A stretch of DNA of 64,000 nucleotides from G963665185 sp049723905 (GCF_049723905.1 NZ_JBJKFD010000001.1:2728001-2792000); one strand, 5' to 3'; positions 9,023-18,153 are shown, counted from the first letter of the stretch. Translations and numbers: made by a program. Notes: generated by a model not told the origin, from the sequence alone.

Positions 9023-10254
9023 CCAACCAGGAGGAAAAGCTGCGGGTTCTTTTTGTGGACGACGAACAATTCGTGCTCGACTCGCTGCGCAGACTAATGA
9101 TGGCTGAAGGAGTCAACTGGCATACGGACTTTTGCAACTCCGCGAGCCAGGCACTGCAGATGTGCCGCGAGGCGCCCTACGACGTGGTCGTTTCCGATCT
9201 GCGCATGCCCTACATGGACGGGGCCCGTTTTTTGTGTGAGGTAAAGAAAAACTGGCCGCAAAGCATGCGCGTGGTCTGCTCCGGCCATGTGGAGAGCAGC
9301 TCCATGCTGGCATCGGTAAAGGCCGCGCACAGGTATCTTGTGAAACCCTGCAAGGGCTCCGATGTCAAAGAAGTCATCGAAGACCTGGCACGCGTCAAAT
9401 TTCTGCTGAAAAAAGAGTCGGTCCGCAAGCTGATCAACCGCATGGACCACATTCCTGTGCTGCCGGACGTTTATCTGCGGGTTATGGAGGAGATACGGAC
9501 CGACGACCCCAGCCTCAAACGCATAGGCGGCCTCATTGCCCAGGACGTGGGTATGAGCGCGTCCATTCTCCGGCTGGTCAACTCTCCTTTTTTCGGCCTG
9601 AGCAACGAGGTGCGCCAGCCCGAACAGGCAGTCACCCTGCTGGGGCTCGATACCATACGCTCCAGCCTCCTTTTCACCCATCTGTTCCAAAAGCTGGACA
9701 CGTCCTGCTGTCTGGGGTTCAACGTCAGCGCACTCTGGACCCACTGTCTGGAAACCGCTCAGCTGGCCCGCTGCATAACGGACCATGAAGGAATGGGGCA
9801 GGAAATGGAGGAACAATGCTTTGCCGCAGCCATGCTGCACGACATGGGCAAGCTGATTCTGCTCTCCAATTTTCCCGAGGACTACTCCGCCATCCTGAAG
9901 AAGTCCCGGGAAGACAATATCGCCATCCACGACTGCGAATTGGAACACTTTGGTGTGGCCCACTGCGAGGTGGGGGCCTACCTTTTGGGGCTGTGGGGCA
10001 TGCCCGACTATCAGATCCGGGCCTTGGCCTGCCACCATCATCCCTGTCAGGAACAGGAATGCACCAAGGACGCCCTCATCCTCTGCATCGTTCATGTGGC
10101 CAACGCCCTGGACCACGAACTCCGCGTCATCAACCCAGGCTACGCACCGCACCCTGTAGACACGGAATACCTGGCCCAAATGGGATATACGGACAGGTAC
10201 GACGAATGGAAGAAAATCTGCTCTGAACGACTGATGGAGGTTTCCGGTGGCTAA
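9019..10254 (+). CDS. Response regulator with HDOD output domain
   Basis: A 411-residue two-domain protein. The receiver domain (about 8-125) has the acidic pair in FVDDE, the phospho-acceptor Asp60 in VVVSDLRMPYMDG and the Lys in LVKPCKG. An HDOD domain follows (about 138-335): IPVLPDVYLRVMEEI, GMSASILRLVNSPFFG and VTLLGLDTIRSS are characteristic. HD-like residues appear later in AAMLHDMGKLILLSNFP, and ALACHHHP is also visible. HDOD proteins are usually non-catalytic regulators linked to motility, cyclic-di-GMP or stress. It lies between the kinase and a second response regulator with overlapping ends, so all three very likely form one signalling module. Confidence 0.9.
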   Translation: MTNQEEKLRVLFVDDEQFVLDSLRRLMMAEGVNWHTDFCNSASQALQMCREAPYDVVVSDLRMPYMDGARFLCEVKKNWPQSMRVVCSGHVESSSMLASVKAAHRYLVKPCKGSDVKEVIEDLARVKFLLKKESVRKLINRMDHIPVLPDVYLRVMEEIRTDDPSLKRIGGLIAQDVGMSASILRLVNSPFFGLSNEVRQPEQAVTLLGLDTIRSSLLFTHLFQKLDTSCCLGFNVSALWTHCLETAQLARCITDHEGMGQEMEEQCFAAAMLHDMGKLILLSNFPEDYSAILKKSREDNIAIHDCELEHFGVAHCEVGAYLLGLWGMPDYQIRALACHHHPCQEQECTKDALILCIVHVANALDHELRVINPGYAPHPVDTEYLAQMGYTDRYDEWKKICSERLMEVSGG

Positions 10255-11422
10255 AAAGTCCAAAATACTTTTCGTCGACGACGACCTGAATATTCTGGCG
10301 ACCTTTTCCCGCACCTTCGGGCTGAAATACGATGTGGAGACCGCCATGGACGGTAACGAGGGGCTGGCCACATTTGACCAGAAAGGCCCATTTTCCGTGG
10401 TGGTTTCCGACCTCAAGATGCCGGGCATGAGCGGTATAGACTTTCTTGCCCGCGTCAGGGAAAAACAGCCCGATACCGTGCGCATCATGCTGACCGGATT
10501 TGCGGAACTGGAAACAGCCATAGAGGCCGTGAACCACGGCAGCGTGTTCCGGTTTCTGACCAAGCCCTGCAACATGGAAGTGCTGGGCCAGGCAGTGGAC
10601 GATGCCCTTCGCCAGCACCGTCTGGTCATGGCGGAAAAAACCCTGCTGCGGGAAACCCTGCGCGGCTGCGTCACCGTGCTCAGCGAAATACTGGCCATGG
10701 CAAACCCTTCCGCCCTTGGACGGGCCGAGCGCATAACCCGCTATATCCGCAAGGTCGGACGACAGAAGATCATCCCGGACTTCTGGAAGGTGGAACTGGC
10801 GGGCATGCTCAGCCAGATCGGCTGCATGACCATCCCCGAGGAAATCCTCCAGCAGGCGACCCTGCCTCCGGACAAGATATCCCCGGAAAATGCGCAGATT
10901 CTGGCCATGCATCCCGTTGTCGGAGGACAGCTCATATCCAATATTCCCTATCTGGAGGATGTCTCCACCATGGTGGAGCAGCAGGAATACGACCTCAACA
11001 ATCCGCCCGACAACCTGCCGGACGGGGCCAAGCTCATCAAACTGGCACTGGATTACGATTCGTTGCGGGTTCAGGGGAACGATCAGTACGAAGCCTTGGC
11101 CAAACTGAAAAAGCAGCGCTACGATCCCATCATCTTGGAAGCTTTTGAAAAAGCAGTGGGCGAGGACGAAGGCTATGTGATGCGCAAGATTCCGCTGGCA
11201 AAAATATGTCCGGGCATGGTGCTGCACCAGGACCTTATTGCCGGAGAGAATATCCGGGTCATGGTCAAGGGGCAGGTGCTTTCCGAAACGCATATCGAGC
11301 GCATAAAGAACTTTGCCCGTACATACGGATTCAAGGGTCTTTTGAGCATGCTGGTACCTCTTAAGGGCAACACGCCCATTACCTGCGACAAAAAAAACAA
11401 AAAGGTGCCAAACCTAGAGTAA
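10247..11422 (+). CDS. Response regulator with degenerate HD-GYP-like domain
   Basis: A 391-residue protein with a GTG start at 10247 preceded by GGAGG. It overlaps the end of the HDOD regulator by 8 bases. The receiver domain has DDD near residues 9-11, phospho-acceptor Asp55 in VVVSDLKMPGMSG and Lys in FLTKPCN. The following domain aligns in pattern with RpfG-type HD-GYP phosphodiesterases. However, the catalytic LHDIGK motif reads LSQIGC (in MLSQIGCMTIPEEIL), and the HHE/GYP region reads VEQQEYDLNNPP. Metal-binding residues are therefore largely lost, suggesting a binding or scaffold role rather than c-di-GMP hydrolysis (inference). The C-terminal 80 residues, including RIKNFARTYGFKG, resemble the tail found after such domains. 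Confidence 0.85.
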   Translation: MAKKSKILFVDDDLNILATFSRTFGLKYDVETAMDGNEGLATFDQKGPFSVVVSDLKMPGMSGIDFLARVREKQPDTVRIMLTGFAELETAIEAVNHGSVFRFLTKPCNMEVLGQAVDDALRQHRLVMAEKTLLRETLRGCVTVLSEILAMANPSALGRAERITRYIRKVGRQKIIPDFWKVELAGMLSQIGCMTIPEEILQQATLPPDKISPENAQILAMHPVVGGQLISNIPYLEDVSTMVEQQEYDLNNPPDNLPDGAKLIKLALDYDSLRVQGNDQYEALAKLKKQRYDPIILEAFEKAVGEDEGYVMRKIPLAKICPGMVLHQDLIAGENIRVMVKGQVLSETHIERIKNFARTYGFKGLLSMLVPLKGNTPITCDKKNKKVPNLE

Positions 11423-11433
11423 AGAGCTTTTCT

Positions 11434-11464
11434 TTGACAAAAATGAAGGGAAAAGGCTTAGACT
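11434..11464 (+). promoter_or_regulatory. Candidate promoter upstream of the FmdE-like gene
   Basis: A perfect TTGACA at 11434-11439 is followed 19 bases later by TAGACT (11459-11464). It sits 50-80 bases upstream of the ATG at 11512. The spacing is longer than ideal, so the call is moderate. Confidence 0.4.
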
Positions 11465-11511
11465 ATGTCGACACCAACATATATCCAGACTAACATAGCC
11501 AGGAGCATTGC

Positions 11512-13206
11512 ATGTCGACCAAGCCAGACGTCAAAGACTCTGTTCTCCTTCATTCACCGGATAGCTCCATAGGACCATATTCCTACGACGAATTCATTGA
11601 AGTTGCCCGGCGTTTCCACGGTTCCCCGGCTCCCGGCCTGATACTCGGCGGGTATATGGTGGAGGAGGCCAAGCGCCATCTGCCCGAAGGCACCATCTTT
11701 GACGCCATATCGGAAACCTCCTGGTGCCTGCCCGACGCCGTGCAGCTGCTGACCTTGTGCAGCACCGGCAACGGCTGGCTGCGGGTCAAGAACCTTGGGG
11801 TCTACGCTCTCTCCCTTTTCGACAAATACACGGGCCACGGTGTGCGCATCCGCGTGGACCCGAAAAAAATCGAGCAATGGTCGGAAATCTACTCCTGGTT
11901 TCTCAAGCTGAAACCAAAAAAGGAACAGGATTCCGTACTGTTGCACGCCCAAATCCGCCAGGCCGGTCCCACAATCTGCTCAATAGAGCAAATTACCGTC
12001 AAACCCACTGTGCTGCGCCATCGCAGCAAGGGCGGAATCACCATCTGTCCCCTGTGCGGCGATGCCTATCCCGGCGCATTCGGCTGCATCTGTAGAAGCT
12101 GCCAGGGCGAAGGCCCGTACTCGACGCGGGACGGCCAGGGGGCGCAGATTGCCCAGCCCTCGCCTCTGCCACCCAGCCTGCAGGCGTTGAATGTAAACGA
12201 GGCCGTGGGCCGCACCGCACTGCACGACATGACCAAAATCGACGCCCATGCCTCCAAGGGGGCGGAGTTCCACAAAGGGCACAACTTCAGCGCGGGCGAT
12301 ATATGCCGCCTGCAGCTTATGGGCAAAAATCACGTTTACGTACAGGAAGGCGACCTGCCGACCGATGAATGGATACACGAAAACGAAGTGGCCGACAGCT
12401 TTGCCCGCATCATGTGCGGAGAAGGCACAATTCCCGCTGGCGCGCCCCGCGAAGGCAAGGTGACCATCCAGGCCGAGCGCGACGGCCTGTTTGTTTCCGA
12501 CGTGGCCCGGCTTACCCGCTTCAACCTTGTGCCCAACGTCATGGTTGCGGCCCGCAAGAACTGTTCGCTGGTCAAGGCGGGTACAAAACTGGCAGGAACC
12601 CGCGCCGTGCCCCTGTATCTGGAGCGCACCCTTTTTTCCCAGGCCGTTTCGAGCCTGGAAGGTGAACCATTGTTCCAGGTGGTGCCCCTGCCCCAGCTGC
12701 GGGTCGGGCTGCTCATTACCGGCAACGAAGTCTTCAACGGACTTATCGAGGACAAGTTCGAGCCGGTCATTACCGCCAAGATCAAAGCCCTGGGCAGTAC
12801 GGTCGAACATACCACCATCTGCCCCGACGACAGGGAGATGATTCGCAATGCCACTTTGGACCTCATGGAACGGGGGTGTCAGCTCATCATAACCACGGCC
12901 GGACTGTCCGTGGACCCGGACGACGTGACCCGCCATGCCCTGGTGGACGCGGGAGCTTCGGACCTGCTGTACGGCGCTCCCATTCTGCCCGGTGCCATGC
13001 TTCTGCTGGCCCGCTCGGGCGATGTCCGCATCATCGGCGTTCCGGCCTGCGCCCTGTTCTACAAGACAACCAGTCTGGATCTGATTTTGCCACGCGTGCT
13101 GGCCGGGCTGGAAATAACCCGCAAGGATCTGGCCGAATTTGCAGACGGCGGCTTCTGCATGGAATGTAAAACCTGCACTTTTCCCAAGTGTCCCATGGGG
13201 AAATAA
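11512..13206 (+). CDS. FmdE-domain / molybdopterin-binding-domain fusion protein
   Basis: A 564-residue cytoplasmic protein. Residues about 20-170 match the FmdE family: FHGSPAPGLILGGYMVEEA and ETSWCLPDAVQLLTLCSTGNGWLRVKNLG. FmdE was first noted beside molybdenum formylmethanofuran dehydrogenase genes. A Cys-rich ribbon follows (CPLCGDAYPGAFGCICRSC, about 183-201). The second half has a MoeA/MogA-type molybdopterin-binding fold: LRVGLLITGNEV, IITTAGLSVDPDDVTRHAL and GVPACALFYKTT. The C-terminus carries a second Cys cluster (CMECKTCTFPKC). A role in loading or quality control of a molybdenum or tungsten enzyme such as formate dehydrogenase is plausible but not shown. The ModE-like gene follows after 10 bases. 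Confidence 0.85.
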   Translation: MSTKPDVKDSVLLHSPDSSIGPYSYDEFIEVARRFHGSPAPGLILGGYMVEEAKRHLPEGTIFDAISETSWCLPDAVQLLTLCSTGNGWLRVKNLGVYALSLFDKYTGHGVRIRVDPKKIEQWSEIYSWFLKLKPKKEQDSVLLHAQIRQAGPTICSIEQITVKPTVLRHRSKGGITICPLCGDAYPGAFGCICRSCQGEGPYSTRDGQGAQIAQPSPLPPSLQALNVNEAVGRTALHDMTKIDAHASKGAEFHKGHNFSAGDICRLQLMGKNHVYVQEGDLPTDEWIHENEVADSFARIMCGEGTIPAGAPREGKVTIQAERDGLFVSDVARLTRFNLVPNVMVAARKNCSLVKAGTKLAGTRAVPLYLERTLFSQAVSSLEGEPLFQVVPLPQLRVGLLITGNEVFNGLIEDKFEPVITAKIKALGSTVEHTTICPDDREMIRNATLDLMERGCQLIITTAGLSVDPDDVTRHALVDAGASDLLYGAPILPGAMLLLARSGDVRIIGVPACALFYKTTSLDLILPRVLAGLEITRKDLAEFADGGFCMECKTCTFPKCPMGK

Positions 13207-13216
13207 GGAGGAGGGC

Positions 13217-13639
13217 ATGTCCCAGACAGCCATCAAGACTTTGCCCCCCGAAGTCCCCGAAGAAAACCCGGAAAAGGTCGGCGATCACCAGCCGACCATC
13301 CGTCTTCATCTCTGGTTGGAAGGCGACGAAGGGGTCTTTTTCGGCTATGGGCGTCTTCAACTTCTGGACAAGATCGAGCGCTGTGGCTCCCTGAAAAAGG
13401 CCGCGGCAGAACTGGGCATGTCCTACCGGGCGGCCTGGGGAAAGATAAAAAAGACCGAGGAAGTCGTGGGGTTCCAGCTCATCGAGCGTGTGGGCAGCCG
13501 CCGCGACGGCTGCCGTCTCAGCGAGTTCGGACGCATCCTGCGCGACAAGTATTTTGAGTGGTTCCGCCTGGTGGAGCAGGATGCCCGCGCCAGGGCCGAT
13601 GAAATATTCCCCTGGCATTCAAAGAGCTTCGGGGAATAG
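13217..13639 (+). CDS. ModE-like winged-helix regulator (DNA-binding domain only)
   Basis: A 140-residue protein. After a proline-rich N-terminal stretch of about 25 residues it shows the LysR/ModE-type winged helix: GRLQLLDKIERCGSLKKAAA and LGMSYRAAWGKIKK, then GCRLSEFGRIL. ModE proteins of E. coli type carry molybdate-binding TOBE/Mop domains after this; here the protein ends, so effector sensing must differ or is absent. The ATG at 13217 follows GGAGGAGGG, 10 bases after the FmdE-fusion gene, so the pair is one operon. The likely role is molybdenum-linked regulation, inferred from family and neighbour. Confidence 0.85.
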   Translation: MSQTAIKTLPPEVPEENPEKVGDHQPTIRLHLWLEGDEGVFFGYGRLQLLDKIERCGSLKKAAAELGMSYRAAWGKIKKTEEVVGFQLIERVGSRRDGCRLSEFGRILRDKYFEWFRLVEQDARARADEIFPWHSKSFGE

Positions 13640-13719
13640 CACAACCGCCGGTACCGCGTAATCCCTCCCTGCGGCCTGGCCTTGCCTGGTGCTGGGCCCT
13701 GCATACGGAAAAAACAAAC

Positions 13720-13757
13720 GGCCCGGATGATCTGTAGAAATCGTCTGGGCCATTTTT
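13720..13757 (+). terminator. Rho-independent terminator of the FmdE/ModE operon
   Basis: Arms GGCCCGGATGAT and aaTCGTCTGGGCC (13720-13751, with G-T pairs) are followed by ATTTTT. The tail CTGGGCCATTTTT is then repeated imperfectly twice. Confidence 0.65.
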
Positions 13758-13846
13758 CTGGGCCATTTTTCTGGGCTGTTTTCTCTGCGAAAAAGGCCGC
13801 ATCACGACGGGAGCGTTACTTCCCGCCAAGGGGCACTAAGGGCCCG

Positions 13847-14614
13847 CTAAGGCCGCTTGTGCTTTTGCTGCTCGTGCATCTCGGCCACCAGCAGGTATTT
13901 CTGAAAAACATACATCATGTCGCAGATGGCCAAAATAAAGCCTGCCTTGCCGTCCAGAATGCCCAGCTTGAAAAAATAGCGTTTGATGAACCGCCCCATG
14001 GCGCGGGAAATGCCCTGCATCAGCCCGCCCCGTTTGCCCTGGGCATGGAGATGAATGGCCGTGGCCTTGGTGTAGGAGCTTATCTTTGCAAGCTGGTCGC
14101 TCAGGTCCACATAGGGGTAGTGGATGATGTCGTAGGGAATTTTCGGGGCCGGACCCGTGGGATGGAATTCCTCGTGGGGCAGGATGCCGCGCAGCTCGAA
14201 ACCATCCATGCGGAAGATACGCAGCAGGTAGTCGGGGTACCAGCCGCTGTGCTTGAGAAAGCGGTCGAAATAAAAGGACCTGCGCCGCAAGTGAAAGCCG
14301 CAGGCGTCGCCGGGGGAAGCCAGCTTGTCGATAACGGCTTCCTTGAGGTCGGAGGAAAGGTATTCGTCCTGGTCCAGCGTGATGACCCATGGCGTTTCAA
14401 CATGTTTGAAAGCGAACTTGAACTGGGGGATGGTGCCTTCCCAATCCCGGTGCAGAATTTTGGCGTTGAAACTGCGGGCAATGTCCAGCGTACGGTCGGT
14501 GCTGCCGGAATCCACCACCAGAATCTCGTCGCAAAAATCCAGGCTTTCCAAGGTGCGCTCCAAAAGGCGCTCCCCGTTGAAGGTCAGTATGAGTCCTGTG
14601 ATGCGTTGTTTCAT
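13847..14614 (-). CDS. Glycosyltransferase family 2 (WaaE/KdtX-like)
   Basis: A 255-residue GT-A glycosyltransferase. The N-terminus ITGLILTFNGERLLERTLES is followed by ILVVDSGSTDRTLDIA and the metal-binding region LDQDEYLS, which is D-x-D-like. The protein resembles the WaaE/KdtX group, which adds glucose to the lipopolysaccharide inner core, but the acceptor cannot be assigned. The ATG at 14614 starts right at the conserved N-terminus; a GTG three codons upstream is an alternative with better spacing to GGGGAAAA. The gene is divergent from the polysaccharide deacetylase, so this stretch may be a small envelope-glycan locus. Confidence 0.87.
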   Translation of the reverse strand: MKQRITGLILTFNGERLLERTLESLDFCDEILVVDSGSTDRTLDIARSFNAKILHRDWEGTIPQFKFAFKHVETPWVITLDQDEYLSSDLKEAVIDKLASPGDACGFHLRRRSFYFDRFLKHSGWYPDYLLRIFRMDGFELRGILPHEEFHPTGPAPKIPYDIIHYPYVDLSDQLAKISSYTKATAIHLHAQGKRGGLMQGISRAMGRFIKRYFFKLGILDGKAGFILAICDMMYVFQKYLLVAEMHEQQKHKRP

Positions 14615-14717
14615 GCGAGGCACTTTTCCCCGATTATCAATCGTTGTAAAGGAAAAGGGACAGACACGTCTGTAGGCCACGCCCTCCGTGTTGCCTCCGC
14701 CGGGTTTGCCGTATAGC

Positions 14718-15680
14718 ATGCGCCGCATGTTCAGCCCCGACACGCGCAACACGCATATCTTTCTGTACCATGCCACATTTTCACAGGTTCCCGAAGAACT
14801 CTCCAAGGGACTGCACAATGTGGCACCCGACGTTTTGGAACAGCAGGTCCGCTTCATGCTGGGCCATTTCGACTGCCTCACGGTCGATGAGCTGCTCGCC
14901 CTGCCCCGGGAAAAAGCCGAAGGCAAATTCGCCGTCACCTTCGACGACGCCTACAAATGCGTCATGGAAGAAAGCACGGACCGTCTGCTCGCCCTGGGCG
15001 TTCCTTTTACCGTGTTCGTGAACACCGCCACCATGCAGGGCAAGCCTTTTTGGCGCGACAAGGTGCGGCTGCTCATGTCCAGGGATCTGGTAAAGGATTT
15101 CCTGGCCCAGCTCCCGGACGGCCATCCACTGAAAACCATTTCCCCCAAGAAATTTTACAAGGCGTCCAAATCGCCGGAAATCAACTCGCGCGAAGTGGAC
15201 GCGCGTATGGACGAATTTCTCCAACGCATGGGCATAGCCCTGCCCAAGGCCGCCCATTGCGTGGAACACCCGGAGCAATTGCCGCGCCACAAGCTTATCA
15301 GCTACGGCAACCATTCGCATTCCCACTACGTGCTCTCTTCACTATCTCCGGCAGACCAGCGCCAGGATATCGGCACGGACAGGGACATCCTGCTCCGCCA
15401 CGACCTGCACCAAAGCCAAATTTTTTCCGTACCGTTTGGCGAGGAAAGGGATTTTACCCCGGATACCACGGACATTCTGGTGGAGCTTGGCTACAAGGGG
15501 TTTGTCTACTCGCGCAACCGGCTCAACCCCGCTGGTCATGGCAACGGACAGATGGTGAAAGGCCGAACCACGGGCGGCCTGCCCGGAATGGAACGCTACA
15601 AGGTGCCGGACAGCCTTGCGGGGTTGCAGGAGCATATCCGGGAGCTGGAAAAAGACACTCAACTGACGGAACGTGCATGA
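14718..15680 (+). CDS. Polysaccharide deacetylase (NodB-fold) family protein
   Basis: About 320 residues. NodB-homology motifs are visible: motif 1 FAVTFDDAY with the TFDD catalytic/metal pair, motif 2 HSHSHY (H-x3-H) in ISYGNHSHSHYVLSS, and a motif 3-like VPFGEERDF. There is no clear signal peptide, so it may act in the cytoplasm or on a lipid-linked sugar. The start is uncertain: ATG at 14718 or 14727, neither with a good ribosome-binding site; an in-frame start at 14688 is also open. It overlaps the Ste24-like protease gene by 4 bases (ATGA). Substrate unknown; a deacetylase of a cell-surface glycan is likely. Confidence 0.85.
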   Translation: MRRMFSPDTRNTHIFLYHATFSQVPEELSKGLHNVAPDVLEQQVRFMLGHFDCLTVDELLALPREKAEGKFAVTFDDAYKCVMEESTDRLLALGVPFTVFVNTATMQGKPFWRDKVRLLMSRDLVKDFLAQLPDGHPLKTISPKKFYKASKSPEINSREVDARMDEFLQRMGIALPKAAHCVEHPEQLPRHKLISYGNHSHSHYVLSSLSPADQRQDIGTDRDILLRHDLHQSQIFSVPFGEERDFTPDTTDILVELGYKGFVYSRNRLNPAGHGNGQMVKGRTTGGLPGMERYKVPDSLAGLQEHIRELEKDTQLTERA

Positions 15681-16906
15681 ACCCGTATCTGGTTATCGTA
15701 CTGGCCACCCTTGTGGGATTTTTCCTTCTGGACAGCATTGCCCGGCACTTCAACGACCGGGCCTTGTCGCCGGAGCTTCCCGACGAATTCAAGGACGTAT
15801 TCGACGCCACAGAATACCGGAAGTCTCAGGAATACACCCGCGTTCAGGGCAGGCTGGAACAGTTCGCCGCCACGGTCGAACTCGCTTTGCTGCTGGCCGT
15901 GATTCTCCTGGGCGGTTTCGGGATTGCCGACAGCTGGGCCAGGTCCTTCGGGTTCGGGGAAATAAGCACCGGGCTCATCTTTTTCGCCATTGTCTGGGCG
16001 GTGTATGAGATATGCAGCCTGCCCCTGACCGTCTACTCCACCTTTGTGGTGGAAAAACGGTTTGGCTTCAACCGCACCACGCCCGGCCTTTTCCTGCGCG
16101 ACCGCATCCGAAGTTATATTATCAGCGCAATTTTTCTCGGTCTGCTCCTTGGCGCGATACTCTTTTTCTTTCTGAACGCAGGGAGCACCGCCTGGCTGTG
16201 GATTTGGATTTTCTCGGCCCTGCTGATTCTTGGAGTGCAGTATATCTTCCCCATTTGGATACTGCCCCTGTTCAACAAGTTCACGCCCCTTCCTCAAGGG
16301 GAACTGCGGGAAAGCCTGGATGCGCTGGCCCGGTCCCAGAACATCGCCCTGTCCGACGTCTACCTGATGGACGGTTCCAAACGCTCCACCAAGTCCAATG
16401 CCTTTTTTACGGGATTCGGCCGCCACAAGCGCATCGCCCTGTTCGACACCCTGACGGAACGGCTGGATACCGCAGAAATAACCGCTGTAATGGCCCACGA
16501 AATAGGCCATTGGCGGCTCGGTCACGTCAAAAAAATGACCATCACGGCCATCTGCAAGATGGGGCTGCTCTTCTTCATCATGTCCCTGTTTCTGCATACC
16601 CCGGAACTGCCGGCCGCCTTTGGGCTGGCGCCCAGCATCCATGCCGGGCTGCTCTGCTTCATCATCCTTTTCACCCCGGTCTCCCGCATCCTGGCCGTAC
16701 TGGGCAACGTCATTTCCAGACGCTACGAATTCCAGGCCGACGCCTTTGCCGCCAAGGCCTGTGAAACCCCGACACCGCTTATCTCCGGGCTGAAAAAGCT
16801 CTGCCTGGCCAACCTTGCCAACCTTACACCGCATCCCCTGCTGGTCTTTCTGCATTACAGCCACCCCCCGGTTCTGCAGCGCATAGACCACCTGAAAAAA
16901 CTTTGA
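15677..16906 (+). CDS. M48-family (Ste24/CAAX-type) zinc metalloprotease
   Basis: A 409-residue integral membrane protease. It has several hydrophobic segments from the N-terminus (YLVIVLATLVGFFLLD) through about residue 200, and the zinc motif HEIGHW (HExxH) in ITAVMAHEIGHWRLGHVKK near residues 270-290. The third zinc ligand Glu is probably in RRYEFQADAFA. STKSNAFFTGFG is the conserved strand upstream. Bacterial Ste24 homologues lack prenylated CAAX substrates and are thought to handle membrane-protein quality control. The start overlaps the deacetylase stop. A strong terminator follows. Confidence 0.9.
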   Translation: MNPYLVIVLATLVGFFLLDSIARHFNDRALSPELPDEFKDVFDATEYRKSQEYTRVQGRLEQFAATVELALLLAVILLGGFGIADSWARSFGFGEISTGLIFFAIVWAVYEICSLPLTVYSTFVVEKRFGFNRTTPGLFLRDRIRSYIISAIFLGLLLGAILFFFLNAGSTAWLWIWIFSALLILGVQYIFPIWILPLFNKFTPLPQGELRESLDALARSQNIALSDVYLMDGSKRSTKSNAFFTGFGRHKRIALFDTLTERLDTAEITAVMAHEIGHWRLGHVKKMTITAICKMGLLFFIMSLFLHTPELPAAFGLAPSIHAGLLCFIILFTPVSRILAVLGNVISRRYEFQADAFAAKACETPTPLISGLKKLCLANLANLTPHPLLVFLHYSHPPVLQRIDHLKKL

Positions 16907-16917
16907 CTTCCAAACGC

Positions 16918-16961
16918 AACTTTCCTGCCGCCCGCCCCCACTGACGGCAGGAAAGTTTTAT
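16918..16961 (+). terminator. Rho-independent terminator after the Ste24-like gene
   Basis: Perfect 13-bp arms AACTTTCCTGCCG and CGGCAGGAAAGTT flank a 14-base loop, followed by TTATAATT. Confidence 0.8.
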
Positions 16962-17118
16962 AATTCAGCCTATTACGATAAAAAACCCCACACTGGCACG
17001 TATTCTGCTTTTCCCTTCCCAGACGCATAGCTCGGAAAAAATGTCGCCCGCTCCGCCATAGCGGGCCTCTCGGCATCATCCGTTTTTGCGTCCAAAGCAT
17101 TCCGGAGGGAACGACACA

Positions 17119-18096
17119 ATGAATACGGCGCGCGCCTACAACGGGCTTGAGCTTTTACGGTTGATCCCGGGAAACGAGGAGATCATCGAGCCGCATCTCC
17201 ACACTCCGACTTCACTGATCAGGGACATCGACAGGCTCTGTACACCTTCCACGCCCATTACGGACGGGGCGGTGCTCAATCTGGTCATCAAATATTTTTT
17301 CGCCTACGTGCATCCTTCTTCCTGCCCCCATGTGGTGCGGCTTGAAGAGATAACCAGGCTTTTCCAGGCCTTTTCCCAACTCAACGACAAGACGCCCGGG
17401 GGAAGACCCCGGTCGCGTACCATGCAGCTGATGAAGCAGGTGGAGTTCGGGCTGCGCATGCTGGCCGACGTTCCCAAGACAGCCCGCATCGTCCGCTCCA
17501 TCATCCGCCGCAACCTGCCGCCTTCGGAGTCGTTCCTCGGTTTCGATATCGGCACGGGCTCGGGCATCCTGCTGCTTGCCATGTACATCATGGCGCGGCG
17601 CAACGGCTTTGAAAAAATAGAAAACATCGGCTTGGAAGTGGAAGACACGGCCGCACGCCGCACCCGCAGCCTGGCCGCGCGTCTGGAGTTCGGCTTGGTC
17701 ATCAAGGCCAATGCCAAGGACCCGCGGACCTTTCTGCCCTACAAGGACCGCAAGGTGAACTTCGTTTCCAACGAAACCATTGCCGGTGTAACCCAACGGC
17801 TAGGCAAGGAAGACTTTACGGAAATCAACCAGACGCTGTTCAACGTCTTTGGCAAGCCCCTGGTATCCAGCGCGTTCTTCCCCGAAAGGCTGTACGCGTT
17901 CTCACCCAAGGACAAGATTTCGGTGCAGCTGGAACCGCTCACCCGCTTCCAGCCGCTCAATGCATTCAGTTCCGCGGTGCTCTACCCCCAGGGTATCCGC
18001 ATCGAAGGGCAGGACGTCCCCCTGGACAGACTCGGCGAAGACCTGAACTGGGCCATTCCCGACTCGTCCCGCCGATACCTGACACGGCGCTGGTAG
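17119..18096 (+). CDS. SAM-dependent methyltransferase-like protein
   Basis: A 325-residue protein. The central part has a Rossmann methyltransferase motif I, FLGFDIGTGSGILLLAM (about 138-154), and the following acidic strand ENIGLEVEDTAARRTRSLA. NFVSNETIAG may form the substrate pocket. The N-terminal 130 residues are helical with no recognised domain. The ATG at 17119 follows GGAGGGA; a longer frame to 17086 lacks such a site. It is monocistronic, between two terminators. The target is unknown: motif I is enough to say methyltransferase fold but not whether small molecule, protein or RNA is modified. Confidence 0.75.
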   Translation: MNTARAYNGLELLRLIPGNEEIIEPHLHTPTSLIRDIDRLCTPSTPITDGAVLNLVIKYFFAYVHPSSCPHVVRLEEITRLFQAFSQLNDKTPGGRPRSRTMQLMKQVEFGLRMLADVPKTARIVRSIIRRNLPPSESFLGFDIGTGSGILLLAMYIMARRNGFEKIENIGLEVEDTAARRTRSLAARLEFGLVIKANAKDPRTFLPYKDRKVNFVSNETIAGVTQRLGKEDFTEINQTLFNVFGKPLVSSAFFPERLYAFSPKDKISVQLEPLTRFQPLNAFSSAVLYPQGIRIEGQDVPLDRLGEDLNWAIPDSSRRYLTRRW

Positions 18097-18117
18097 ACCG
18101 CAATCCCAAAACAAACA

Positions 18118-18153
18118 AAAATCCCCCAGGGCAAATCGCTTTGGGGGATTTTC
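18118..18153 (+). terminator. Rho-independent terminator after the methyltransferase gene
   Basis: Arms AAATCCCCCA and TGGGGGATT are separated by a 13-base loop and followed by TTTCTT. Confidence 0.8.
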
